Shown one piece after another: positions 1 through 10,344 of a stretch of 64,000 nt of DNA (position 1 is the stretch's first letter; each line of letters begins with the position of its first letter). This stretch comes from Corbicula japonica (lineage: Eukaryota > Mollusca > Bivalvia > Venerida > Cyrenidae). The notes beneath the pieces were generated by a model. That model had not been told where the DNA came from and ran no database searches. It saw only the letters and a program-made list of their open reading frames with translations. The position numbers and the translations under genes were made by a program. The DNA is taken from positions 6,624,396-6,688,395 of the forward strand of contig JAZAYU010000009.1 of the NCBI GenBank assembly GCA_038501625.1, in the 5' to 3' direction.

Positions 1-424
1 GTGCAACATGTACAGGCTTTTTCATTATAGAAATGAGAGGCAAATGGTCGGTTTGGACTAAAACCTGCCGACCATACACATATTGTCTGAAACGTGTCAT
101 GCCAAAAAGAACTGCAAACAATTCTTTTTCTATTTGGGCCCAATTAACCTCGGATGGAGTAAGTGATTTGCTTGCATATGCAATCTGCTTACCATCTTGC
201 AACAAAGTAGCACCAAGACCATATTTGGAGCTATCACATTGCAAAACAAGAGGCTTCTTTGGATCATAGAAAGTTAAAACTGGTGCCTGTGTGAGGATTT
301 TTTTCACCTCCTCGAATGCTTTCTGCTGAGGTTCTTCCCAGTAAAAGAGAACATCCTTCTTAAGAACTTGCCTTAATGGATAAACAATCTCGGAGAGATT
401 TGGGCCGAATTTTGATAGACTATC
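1..424 (-). pseudogene. Gypsy pol fragment (RT connection and RNase H)
   Basis: The minus-strand translation contains LSKFGPNLSE, then YWEEPQQKAFEEVKK, then LQCDSSKYGLGATLLQDG and IAYASKSLT, and finally VQTDHLPL. This is the usual succession of the RT thumb/connection and the RNase H-like domain of Ty3/Gypsy polymerases; the D in CDSSKYGLGA is the expected first RNase H acidic residue. The frame is open across this stretch but enters it out of phase from the gag side and has no start of its own. It continues off the window edge. It is a degraded polyprotein fragment and not a host gene. Confidence 0.75.
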
Positions 425-452
425 ATGCCTAAAATTGTTTCAAGTTGATAAG

Positions 453-902
453 TTATTCCCTTATCTTCGAGGAAGTTACACCAAAAACAAGTCTGTCCCT
501 TATCATTTCATCAGTGTTGGGAAATTTGCAGTCCTTCGCTGCAATTCTCAATTTTGCGGTGAAGTCCTCTATGGATAAGTCACCTTGTACCATGTTGTTA
601 AACTGGTATCTCTTAAACACAGAGTTCAACTTTGGCTGTACGTATTCCCAGAAACGCTTATATAGAATGTCAAGCTTCTTGTTTTGTTCAGCTGACAAAT
701 TCCATGATTTATGAATTTCACGCCCTTTCTGGCCAATCCATAACAGCAGATGCATGCATTTTTCTGCTTCTTCTTTTTCCCTCAGCGGACCTGCGAAAAT
801 AAGTGCAGTGTGGTCCTGGAATTGAGTCCATGCCTCAGGCAAATTTGATGATGCCCAGTCCATCTTAGGTATTGGCACACCAGTTAACTCCATTTTGATC
901 AA
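453..902 (-). pseudogene. Gypsy gag fragment
   Basis: A 149-residue frame starting at 902 on the minus strand resembles retrotransposon gag proteins. It has a capsid-like helical region with LPEAWTQFQDHTALIF early, LLLWIGQKGREIHKSW in the middle and DEMIRDRLVFGV near the end; the last motif is typical of gag of this group. The frame stops right after KIRE, where related proteins normally continue, and pol sequence begins about 30 bases later. The C-terminal nucleic-acid-binding part is missing. It would be non-functional for transposition by itself. Confidence 0.7.
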
Positions 903-955
903 TAGTGAATGTAGATTAATGAATCGAATTCAATCATCAAAAACTTCTGACACCA

Positions 956-1184
956 TGTGTCAGTTTGGCGTTGTGGTAGGCAAAGAATGACTCCAAGAGT
1001 ATTAAACAGTATAATAACACTTTATTATAGCATGATGTTAACTGTGCGATTGCAAGAGTAGAACTGACTCTGTGCGGTTTAAGCATGCATGAATATATTG
1101 TAAAGATAAATGATATTATAGTCAGCACAGGGGTATAGCATAAATGTATAGCACGATTAAACATAATCATCATATTACAACACA
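956..1184 (-). repeat. candidate Gypsy LTR next to a primer-binding site
   Basis: The segment begins TGTGT and ends ACACA on the plus strand, the TG...CA form expected of an LTR. Its left edge abuts the sequence whose complement reads TGGTGTCAGAAG (955-944), a primer-binding-site-like motif, and gag starts about 40 bases further. No second LTR is in view to prove the right boundary, so the outer end is tentative. Confidence 0.4.
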
Positions 1185-2322
1185 TATGTCCCCTAAATCT
1201 TATGGCTTCAACTCCTCATTAACTATAGGGCAGATTTCTTTCAAACTTGCACAGATGATCGCAAAGAAAAGATTTTTCCTGCTACCATTTTTTACAGAGT
1301 TAAGGCCCTTTGTTACAAATGTTGTAGCAGTGGGGGTATCAGTGTCCCATGGACACAGTCTAGTTATTAAGATTTATTTTGCTATTTGATAAGAAAGACA
1401 TGTTATGGCCAACATTATGTTAAATGTGTTTTTAAATGACATCTGATACTAATGCAATTACTTAAATCATCACAAGTTCTGTATAATGGTTATATACATG
1501 CAATGCAATATTTTCATCGAAATTGTTTACTTCTCAGATTCACAATACAAGTAAAATAAATCCAAAAAGAAACTACCAATATAAAGCAAAGATCAATCAA
1601 TAAATTAAAAGAATAATAACATACATTTGATTTATTCAAAACAAAGTACGAAAACCCTTGTTCTCCCATTGTTACCATGGTTAGCACTGAAAACTGTGGT
1701 TCTCGATCCTGAACTAGTTTTTGACAAGAACCATATTTGACATAGTAACCATGGTTACCAGTGAGAACTTTGGCTCTCGGACTCAAACCTGAACTAGTTG
1801 TTGACAAGAACCATAGTTTACATATATCTTCAATTAAGAACTATTGTTTACATACAGAACTTTGGTTCTCGGATTAATTGTGCAAACTGCTCGCCAATAG
1901 GAAACAACCATAAAAAACAAGTAAAGTCGAAGAAATGTCTAATGATTTTGTTCAGTTCATACTACAAAGGTTCTTGGTCTACCTACAGTTTTGGTTGTAG
2001 CTATGTTTCTATTTATTTGTTCATATTGTAACAGTTTTTAGCTTTTATATATTTTGACTTTGAACTGTGTGTATTATTTTATTGTGCTCTTGATGCAAAA
2101 TAATGACTCTGTCTCTAAGAAGAGGTTGGTCATAAAATGATTCCTTTGTGTCCTTGATTACAAAACATGAATTAAGTCTAGCTATAATTTAAATCTCAGT
2201 CAACCACTTAGTTTCCAGATGTTTGTACTGTTAAGTGGTTTATGAACTGATATGTTCCTTGTTGAGTCTTTGTTTTTTGACCCATCTGTCTGTTTAATCA
2301 TAAGATGTTTGACATATTACAG
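1185..2322. other. non-coding stretch, probably MOB1 intron 1
   Basis: Apart from the minisatellite at 1677-1870 I see only AT-rich unique sequence with short chance frames. A splice acceptor (TATTACAG) closes it at 2322. No exon encoding the MOB1 start (a MSFLF-like peptide) is recognisable here, so exon 1 is probably to the left of the window. Confidence 0.5.
1677..1870. repeat. 72-bp minisatellite, about 2.5 units
   Basis: Two diverged units start with CCATGGTTA at 1677 and 1749. Each carries a GGTTCTCG/GGCTCTCG word, CTGAACTAGTT and TTGACAAGAACCATA. A partial third unit follows. No coding sense is evident. Confidence 0.55.
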
Positions 2323-4272
2323 TGGCAGTAGGAGCAATAAAACATTCAAGCCAAAGAAAAACATTCCAGAGGGGACCCATCAGTATGACTTGATGCAGCA
2401 TGCTGCGGTCACTCTGGGAAGTGGTAACCTCAGACTGGCTGTAATGCTTCCAGAGGGAGAGGACCTAAATGAATGGGTCGCAGTTAACAGTAAGGCCTTC
2501 TTATCTTGTCTCTATGTTTATTATTTGTTGGCATGGTCTTTTTAAAGTTTGATGCATGTCATAAAGCTTTTATTTAAACCATTCCATGGATGCAGCTGTT
2601 ATCCCGTGTATGACCAGTGTAGATCTAGATCAACCTGCACACTCGTGCAGTCTAAACAGGATCTACATTGTTATTAGATTTTTTTTACTAAGAAGAAAAT
2701 TTCTTTGAATAAAGAATGAACAAAAATGACTCATCGGAATTTCATCACAAAGAAGCAAATGCAAGACAGATTTACATCCATTTGAATAGAGTACTTTTTT
2801 AATTGATCTTTCCTCAAATTATTGTCATGACAGTCTGCAGTATTAAATTTATGGTATTCATAGAATTACCTGTACTGTTTGCTTTTTGGTTGAAAATAAC
2901 CTAATAGATCAATAAGCATACAGTTTAGATGCTGATCAGACATGCTGATATGGATCTACTCACTCACACCATAAAGCCATATATATATGGAGGAAAGGGT
3001 TAAACATATTCTGGAGTAAAATACTTTTTTTGTTAAAGTTAAACTCTACTTTATTTCAGCTGTGGATTTCTTCAACCAGATCAATATGTTATATGGAACT
3101 ATAACAGAGTTCTGCACAGAGGAGACCTGCGCAGTGATGTCAGCGGGACCAAAATACGAGTATCACTGGGCAGACGGACAGATGGTGAAGAAGCCCATCA
3201 AATGTTCGGCACCAAAGTATATTGATTATCTCATGTCCTGGGTCCAAGACCAACTGGATGATGAAACACTTTTCCCTTCCAAAATAGGTCAGTTTTATTA
3301 TAAATCAGTTTATTTATCCCATGAAATTACCTTTTCAGATTTTTTGACACTTGTTATGTAATCATGCTTCTTATATGGAAGCTATAGAAATAGTCATGTC
3401 ATTATTTTACGCACATTGTTGTTACTGGATTTGAAGTGGAGATGCACTCAATTTTTGGAAATTAACCAACAAATTTGCATTTAATTATATTTTAATATCT
3501 TTTATAAGAAACTTGTAAAACTAAAATAACTGTTTGAAAATCAGAATTCAAGAGGCAAAATAATAATGTGGACAGTGGTGGAAAGGACAAAAAAAAACCC
3601 CACCTGACACCTGCTTTCTCCTCAGTTTTAGCCAAATATTTTTGCCAAAAACATTTGGCTTATAGATTGGCAAAAACCAGGTGGCCTGCTGGGCAGTCAG
3701 CCTCGACAGTTTGCTTATATGATCTTACTTTAGTTGTAAATTACAAAGTTTTATTCAATTTTCTCAAATCTTTGTAGCAATGTTCTTTGAGTTAAGGCCT
3801 ATGTTTTAAACGTAATAGAGAATTCTTGTTGCTATACGACCAAATGGGAAAACAAGTTAAAAATAATTTTAAGGACTTGAGGGCTTATATTTGGTATGAT
3901 CTATGTCCTGGAGTTCCCTATTAAAATACTGATGCACTATTTTCATAGAAGTCAAAACTAAAAAAGTAGAGCTTAAATGCGGTTTCAGCATTTACTCTTG
4001 TTTAAAGTAATTCAATGTTCCCTTTTACAGGTGTGCCATTCCCGAAGAATTTTCTATCCAATGCAAAGACAATATTAAAGCGACTATTTCGTGTGTACGC
4101 CCACATATATCACCAACACTTCAAGGAAGTGATGCAGCTCAGCGAAGAAGCTCACCTTAACACATCATTCAAACACTTTATCTACTTCGTTCAGGAGTTC
4201 AACTTGATTGAAAGGCGGGAACTCGCCCCGCTACAAGAACTTATCGACAAACTGACAAGCAAGGATCGATAG
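2323..4272 (+). CDS. MOB1: MOB1 kinase activator, coding exons 2-4 (5' partial)
   Basis: Three exons, 2323-2489, 3060-3287 and 4031-4272 (stop TAG), join in frame through GT-AG introns and give 637 coding bases. With a 14-base first coding exon this makes 216 residues, the length of human MOB1A/B. Motifs: SRSNKTFKPKKNIPEG, GEDLNEWVAVN, INMLYGTITEFC, YEYHWADG, SAPKYIDYLM, HIYHQHF and ELAPLQEL. The zinc ligands are visible as CTEETC and the two histidines of HIYHQHF, and threonines matching the MST/Hippo phosphosites (KTF and VTL contexts) are present. MOB1 binds and activates LATS/NDR kinases in Hippo signalling and mitotic exit; this is family knowledge. Intron 2 carries a TTAA-flanked MITE. 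The start codon exon is not in view, so the gene is partial because of the window edge or a missed exon. Confidence 0.95.
2574..3003. mobile_element. TTAA-flanked MITE in MOB1 intron 2
   Basis: TTAA occurs at both ends (2574-2577 and 3000-3003), followed by imperfect inverted ends (AACCATTCCATGG against the complement of CATATATATATGGAGGAAAG). Inside are the family words GTGTAGATC, GATCAAC and CAGGATCTACA, and a mirrored set near 2930-2965. It is longer than its relative at 7015-7255 because of extra AT-rich sequence between the two halves. There is no transposase frame. Confidence 0.5.
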
Positions 4273-4417
4273 ATTCTCAGTCTACAGAGTGCTAATATAC
4301 ATGTGTTAATGTCACTATGTCAATGGTGTCTTCGATATTGCAATATCCCGACTTTCATGCCTTCTTTATATGTGTATTTCTTTACTAGTTTAACGATACA
4401 GTGTCATTCTCTCTTTT

Positions 4418-4560
4418 TTAACCCATTACTCCATGTGTATTAATTTTAATGCTTGTGCAAACAGTGCAGATCCTGATCTGATTCCATGGATGTGACAGCT
4501 GATTTGTATCAACACTGGTCACACACATGTTAAACATGTATGTATGGAATAAAGGATTAA
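4418..4560. mobile_element. TTAA-flanked MITE, short copy
   Basis: TTAACCCATTACTCCAT at the left and TATGGAATAAAGGATTAA at the right form imperfect inverted ends with TTAA at each side. The interior keeps the GCAGATCCTGATCTGAT word of the family. It lies about 150 bp after the MOB1 stop, probably in its 3' UTR or just beyond. Confidence 0.5.
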
Positions 4561-4945
4561 GTTGCATTTTGAATTTCGTACACATATATTGACAAAATAA
4601 TATTTCATTTTAAAAGTCATTTTTATTTTTCCAATCTTCATAATGGTAGTGAAGTTCAAAGATCTTGGTTACATGTGCTGTGTAAAATACTGTGTGAAGT
4701 GGAAGCTAGCTGTATGCATGACAGCTTTGTGACATACATGAATGCTGCATTTTCAATTTGCAAGTTTTTATGCTGCTGCGATATAATATTCATAATTAAC
4801 TCTTAACCCCTCCTTCCAATGCATGCTCCAACCTACTACAACCAATGATAAAGCATAGCTTCTCAAGTTTCATCTTCAATAACTTGTGTGTATCTGTTGG
4901 AGCTCTCGAGGAATATTATGCCTAAATTTCGAAGAAAAGAATTTG

Positions 4946-5230
4946 GGCTGAAAATTATAAAACTGGGATTGGAGACCAGTATCAAATCCCAAGCATCTGA
5001 TTGACTAAAATTGAGACCAGTCTTCAGGCAATCAGATGCTTGAGATTTAAGACTGGTCCCCATTCTTAGTTTTATAATCTTGGACCTTAATTTATTTAAC
5101 ATTTTAATGTGAATCTGCAGTGCAAATGATTTTTTTGAGAATACACAAGTGCCCAAGGTTATAAAACTGAGCATGGAAACCAGTCTCAAATCTCAAGTAT
5201 CTGATTGGCTGAAATGGCAACTGGATTGTG
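4946..5230. repeat. fold-back repeat, one full and one half copy
   Basis: The words ATAAAACTGGGATTGGAGACC and the complement-like TAAGACTGGTCCCCATTCT flank a short centre (about 4960-5085), so the unit folds on itself. A second, single arm lies at 5153-5220 (GTTATAAAACTGAGCATGG ... TGATTGGCTGAAATGG). The same family gives a cleaner hairpin at 51452-51595 and another single arm at about 9195-9250. Confidence 0.6.
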
Positions 5231-7014
5231 GTGATTGTAGGTATATTTCAGCAAATTTCATACTAGTTTTAAGTTACCAGGTTTTATCGAAATATCTAGG
5301 TTCCGTAACAGAGAAACAGCAATATGTTAGAATCTCATATAACTGCTTGAAGTAAATGTGTGTACTCTAGCCTTTAGGACAGAGCCAGGACCTTTGGATT
5401 AGTCACCTGGTGGTGACCTGACTGTTCCAATTACTGACTGTTTAAAGGTATCTTGTAGATTACTAGTTGTATCTAGTAGATCACTAGCTGCACTGATTAT
5501 ATCGAGTTGTTTGTGTCATATATGGTGTGTTTCTTTTTATGCAAAGTTCGTATGTAATGTTTTGATTTTAACTTCTTAAACATTTTATTGTTACATTTTA
5601 CCTTTCTGCTTGATGTTGAATTTTATAAAATAATTTACATGTATATAAAACTTTTACTCTATGGGTTATGTCTGTTACTCTATGGGTTATGTCTGATACC
5701 AAAGCAGAATCTACTGTTTGATTCTTGGTCAGAAATTACTTACTGAATCTAAAAGTGACTAGTACAGGTACTTATTAGATGGCACAGATGTGCAGGCTAA
5801 TATGGATCTATACTGGTTGCACATGGGATAGAAGCTGTATCCATGGAGTCATGTGGGATTGATTTGATGTTGCACCTGTGCAACTTCTATGGTATCCTGA
5901 TAAAAGAAACAACAAACTGGACTGTTCCTTCACTGAATCCAGATCTATACATTAAAACAAGAATTGTTAAAGATGCTATGTGTTGCCAATAAAAAAATGG
6001 AATTGTAACTGAAGAGTAATTAACAAACTTAATTTTAATTGTAATAGTTGTTTTTTTTCAATTATTTTTCTTCCAAATTTGTTTATTTCAATATAGGAAA
6101 TCCACACTCTTCACCATGTATATGATAATTATTGTGTGCGAAGAGTGTAGATCCAGATCAGCTGGCAAATTGTGCAGTCTGATCAGGATCTACACTGCTT
6201 GCTTCTTGGTTAGAAATAACTCAAAATAACTCAATCAAAAAGCTAACAGTGTAGATCATGATCTGATGGCATGAATGTGCTGGCTGATCTGGATCTAAAA
6301 TGTTCTCCCTTGATATCAAAGTCATTTATATGATAATTCTCACTTGATATTATGGAATAGACCTATGTTGAGTTTGAGCAAGTTCTTTACATGCTGTTGG
6401 GCAGGAAAATGTTATAAATGTTAACAATTCATTTGAAGCTCACACAGGAGATGGAAAATCTTATCTCACAGAAAATGTTCTCTTTTTAAGAACAAGTACT
6501 ATTAAAAGGGGCTGGTTGAGCTCTGTCAGAATTCATGAGCCTGAAACAAGAAACATACATTAATGTTAATAACACGACATATCATGTTAACATCATATAT
6601 ATGTAAATGCTTTGTGGATGTTTTGTGGGCAACAGATGTTTCACCTGTTTACAATAGGATTTAGATATTATATCTTGAGCTTGATATTAACCAATAACCC
6701 ACTAAATTTCTTTGATAGATTCGCCGCATTACGAATTTGAATTAGTGTTTAGTGAATGGCTATGAATGGAATAGTTGTCAAAGTAGACCCATGTTCCATG
6801 GCATGAATATGCAGGCTGATCTGATTCTACACATGGTGTAAATAAGTGTTACTAGTATTTGTTTCAGTGCTTCAATTTTTTATGTTCAAGTTAGTGTTAT
6901 TAATGAGCATTTACAAAATTAAATCAAGATAGTGTGGCACAGCTGCACAGTCAATTAAGTTTGTAAATGCATATTAATAAACACTTACTGAATTAGTGGT
7001 TGAAATTATTTTTA

Positions 7015-7255
7015 TTAACCCTTTCTTCCATAAATAAGCTTTTTTATGCATGTGTGACCAGTGTAGATCCAGATCAGCAGGCACATCTGTGCCATCTGAT
7101 CAGGATTGGCACAGGTTGCATTTTGGTTAGAAATAACCTAATAAATAAAAAAGCGAACAGTTTAGATCCTGATCAGAGGGCAGGAATTTGCTGGCTGATC
7201 CGGATCTAAACTGTTCGCCCTTGCAATAAAGGTGTATCTATGGAGGAAAGGTTAA
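7015..7255. mobile_element. TTAA-flanked MITE, best copy
   Basis: 241 bp bounded by TTAA at 7015-7018 and 7252-7255. The ends TTAACCCTTTCTTCCATA and TATGGAGGAAAGGTTAA are inverted repeats with few mismatches. The interior holds four GATC-centred words (GTAGATCCAGATCAG, CTGATCAGGAT, TAGATCCTGATCAGAG, CTGATCCGGATCTA), which give it a nested palindromic character. TTAA target sites and short inverted ends are typical of piggyBac-derived MITEs; the assignment to that superfamily is inference. Confidence 0.65.
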
Positions 7256-8149
7256 AATCAGTTCACCTCCTGCTGGGTGAATCAATTAATGACATGTTAA
7301 TGCTGATTTACAGAAATAAACTCCCCAAAATTTGGAATACGCGGCAATTGAATTGGACAAAATAATATTTCAACCACTAAAACAAGACTGTATGTAACTT
7401 ATTAAACTGTGATCTCAGCTAGCTCTGATATGAATGTAATCTTCAGATAGCTTCATTGTTACCAGCTTCGTTTTCGATCTGTTGGCAAAATGTATTACTT
7501 AAGAAAAATATGTGCTATTGTTTCAGGGGTGATTCATAAATAACATTGTAATGTGTTTATGATATTGAAATGTAAAAGAAAACAAATTGATCCAATGTCA
7601 AATTTGTAATTCCAGGAACAGAAAATCTGTGATTTCTTGCTTTAGAAGGGCTCGTTACAAAGTGACCCTAGTCATTATATATTTTTCGTATTTGCGCAAT
7701 GCTTTTAACTAAGAAAGGAAATTTTAAATATGCTTTCTTGGATGTGTTTGTGTTTTGTACAGTACCAATAAATCGATGAATAACTAGTCACAGTTTGTGT
7801 TTTTATTTCCCCTATCCCAAGGAAAATGCCACAAATATAGGCCTACATAGGATGTTCTGGCACTAGTGTGCTCCTTCAAACAATAGACATGTATAGGCAT
7901 GAAATTCATGCAGTTATGTTAGTTATAAAAGCTGTAACATCAACTGATGCTAAAGCTTATAGCTTTTATGCTCATTTGTAACATGTTTCCCTAATTGGCA
8001 TTGAACTATTTAGTTAACTTATAGGAGTATCCTTTATATTCAGTTCCAATTTACATAGGTTTGGTATATACATTCTGTCACAGTATAATATTTTCATTAT
8101 TTACATATAAAATCAACTTTTTTTTATAAGATATTAAAAATAATACAAT

Positions 8150-9135
8150 CAGTCTACACGCTCAGTTCAACATTACTCTTCTAGGTTGTTTAGAGGGGTT
8201 ACAGCATTTTGATAGGTCTGTCCAATGTTTGTTAAGCCTAGTCTTGAAACAGTTGAGTGTAGGTTCCTCAATAATACTAGACGGCAAGGAATTCCAAGTA
8301 TCTGCAACCTTATGACTAAAAACACTTTTTTGTATTTAATCTTGCACTAGGCTTAAATAATTTTTGTGTGTTACACCGTGTATTTGTATTAGTTCTGTTA
8401 GTAAGAAAATGTGTGGAGGTTTTATCCAGCCCGTGCCGTAGCTTGTAAACTTCAATGATGTCCAGAGCGGACATCATTGAAGTTTACAAGCTAAGGCACG
8501 GGCTGGATAAAACCTCCACACATTTTCTTACTAACAGAACTCGTTGAAATGACCCTCCTTCACTCCCATGTTAGCAACCAATGTCTTAATAACCTTTCAT
8601 TGTATTCCAGTCCCTGAAGTTCTTGTGACATTCTTGTAGCTCTTCTTTGAACATTTTCAATGACAATGGCATCTTTCTTATATTTTAGATTCCATATCAA
8701 TGACGCGTATTCTAATTGTGGACGTACTAGGGACTTGTAAAGTTGTAAAAACATTATCTTGTTCATATACGTAAAGTTTTTAATAATTAACCCTAGGTTC
8801 CTGTTTGCAATATTTACTTTGGTGTTTATTTGTTTGCTCAATGTTAATTTGTCATCAAATATTAACCCCATATCTTTTTCTTCAGTTATTTGCTCAATCT
8901 TATGTACTCTATTATGCGTGTCCTTAAAGTAATAATCACTACAAGGCCTTTTTCCTAAATGCATCATTTTACTTTTTTGTGGTATATGGTATGGAAGGTC
9001 ATTTTCATTTTAATGACTCACTCACTGGCACCAAAGACGTTATCCTGTAACCTTATTTCATCCTCACAACCTTTGATGACCGAGTACAACTTGGTATCAT
9101 CTGTAAAGAGCTTTGTTATACAAGTTAGGCTTTCT
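8150..9135 (-). pseudogene. non-LTR retrotransposon RT, C-terminal remnant
   Basis: On the minus strand, from 9135 down, the translation gives LFTDDTKLYSVIKGC (the RT catalytic FxDD box), then after a frame break MHLGKRP, EEKDMGLIFDDKL, LYKSLVRPQLEYASLIWN and NVQRRATR. Further down come IIEVYKLRHGLDK and ADTWNSLPSSIIEEPTLN. This order is that of the RT thumb and C-terminal end of CR1/Jockey-like LINE polymerases. The frame is broken near 8970 and again near 8560-8540, where a 72-bp inverted duplication sits. The 5' half is missing, the usual result of truncated LINE insertion. It is a dead copy. Confidence 0.8.
8392..8540. repeat. 149-bp near-perfect palindrome inside the RT remnant
   Basis: Arms 8392-8463 and 8469-8540 (72 bp each) are reverse complements with one mismatch that I can see, separated by AGAGC. 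The left arm is the normal minus-strand RT coding sequence (IIEVYKLRHGLDK...); the right arm is the same coding segment copied in inverted orientation. Confidence 0.9.
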
Positions 9136-9898
9136 TTTCCTTTCCTAATATCCGTATAGTAAACAACGGTACGGCATTACCCAAGGGAACCCGATTAATC
9201 AGATTCTTGAGATTTGAGACTGGTTTACAATCTCAGTTTTATAACCTTCAGCCCAGGTGTCATGCAACCTTAAACTACCGGCTATTTGTGTTCAATAATC
9301 GGTTCTGTTGGTGGTTGGATGAGGAATGTTACTTTAAGACAGTATTTACGAAATATCATAAACTTCTACAAATTTAAGAATTTTAAAATAAAGTTCTCCT
9401 TTTCAGCATTATCCCTGTCAGTTCGGGTTGTAACGTATACAATTCTGTGAAAAATATTTATTTAAGTTTCAAAATAAAGAAGTTGCATTAAAAATATCAG
9501 GTCGCGGTTATATCTGTTAGTTCCTTATTCACCAGAGACATTCTTATTAATGTAAAATAGGAATATAACAACAACAAACTCAATAAATAATGCACTTTTC
9601 ATATCCACGTTACTTTTATAATTTGATTGTAAACTGAAAGCTTCCACTTTTCCTTACTATAGTTCATTCTTAACTCCGAACAAATATTATATAACTGTTT
9701 TTGTTTTAATGGTTAACAGTATTCAATTTATCATTTCTACAATCATTTAGCTACAGAACAAAGCATTGTAAAAACAAAAGTATGATGCAAAAATAAGTGT
9801 ACAGTCACCCGACGTCAGAAGCACATTGCGTTGGTAATACGACGTGGTTTATTACACGCACCCATGGAAGCCAGCTGCTGGACCTGACCCGTTGTCCT

Positions 9899-9942
9899 TC
9901 ATGACATGATTAATGATGTTGACTATTCTTAACAATATAAAA
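9899..9942 (+). promoter_or_regulatory. gene 1 promoter: shared block and TATA box
   Basis: TGACATGATTAATGATGTTG at 9902-9921 matches the block found upstream of the other type A genes (TGACATAATTAATGATGTGG). A TATATAAAA-like box (ATATAAAAC, 9937-9943) follows. The putative non-coding first exon then runs to 10008, where a GT donor (CAG/GTATGT) ends it. Confidence 0.65.
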
Positions 9943-10344
9943 CGGGACGAGGAGATATGTAGCTCAGTATTCCTCGCTCTGCAAATTGTTGAAAAGCAAT
10001 CTGAACAGGTATGTTGTTTGCTATTGTTTTCAGTAAAAAAAAAATGCTGTGCTAGACATAGTCGCTTTCAGCCAAATGTTTCGAACTCGGACAGTTTTCA
10101 AGACGTAATATCGTTAAATCTATAGACGTCTTATACTATAAAAGTAAAATAATAAATGTGGGACCTTGTTGTTATCAGCCGCAAACAATATCGGACTCAG
10201 CAAGTTTTTTAAATGTAATATTGTACGATTGCGAGACGTGTAATCTAGTTCATTTGCAAGTTATTAAAGCAATTATTAAACAACAATGAAACTATCAAAA
10301 TTCGCCAGAATAAATCTGTCTGGTATTTTTGTTTCAGTATCATA

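Larger units (their letters stand above)
1..1184 (-). mobile_element. Ty3/Gypsy retrotransposon, internally deleted
   Basis: Read on the minus strand, this stretch gives a possible 5' LTR (1184-956), a possible primer-binding site (955-941), a gag frame (902-453) and then, almost directly, the connection/RNase H part of pol (about 424-1). The zinc knuckle, protease and most of the reverse transcriptase are missing, so a deletion near 425-445 joined gag to pol. The element runs off the left edge of the window. It lies upstream of MOB1 exon 2 in opposite orientation, so it may sit in MOB1 intron 1; that is inference, because exon 1 is not in view. Confidence 0.7.
4273..8149. other. intergenic region rich in MITE pieces
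   Basis: No gene is supported. Contents: MOB1 3' flank, a TTAA MITE at 4418-4560, fold-back repeats at about 4946-5230, a duplicated 19-base word (ACTCTATGGGTTATGTCTG) around 5658-5696, degraded MITE pieces at about 5690-5870, 6130-6310 and 6780-6835 that share GTGTAGATCCAGATCAG-type words, and the best MITE copy at 7015-7255. The rest is AT-rich sequence without visible structure. Confidence 0.6.

Noticed and set aside
7000..7209. 69-residue frame
   Set aside because: Lies inside the TTAA MITE; its repeated DPDQ words come from the GATC palindromes.
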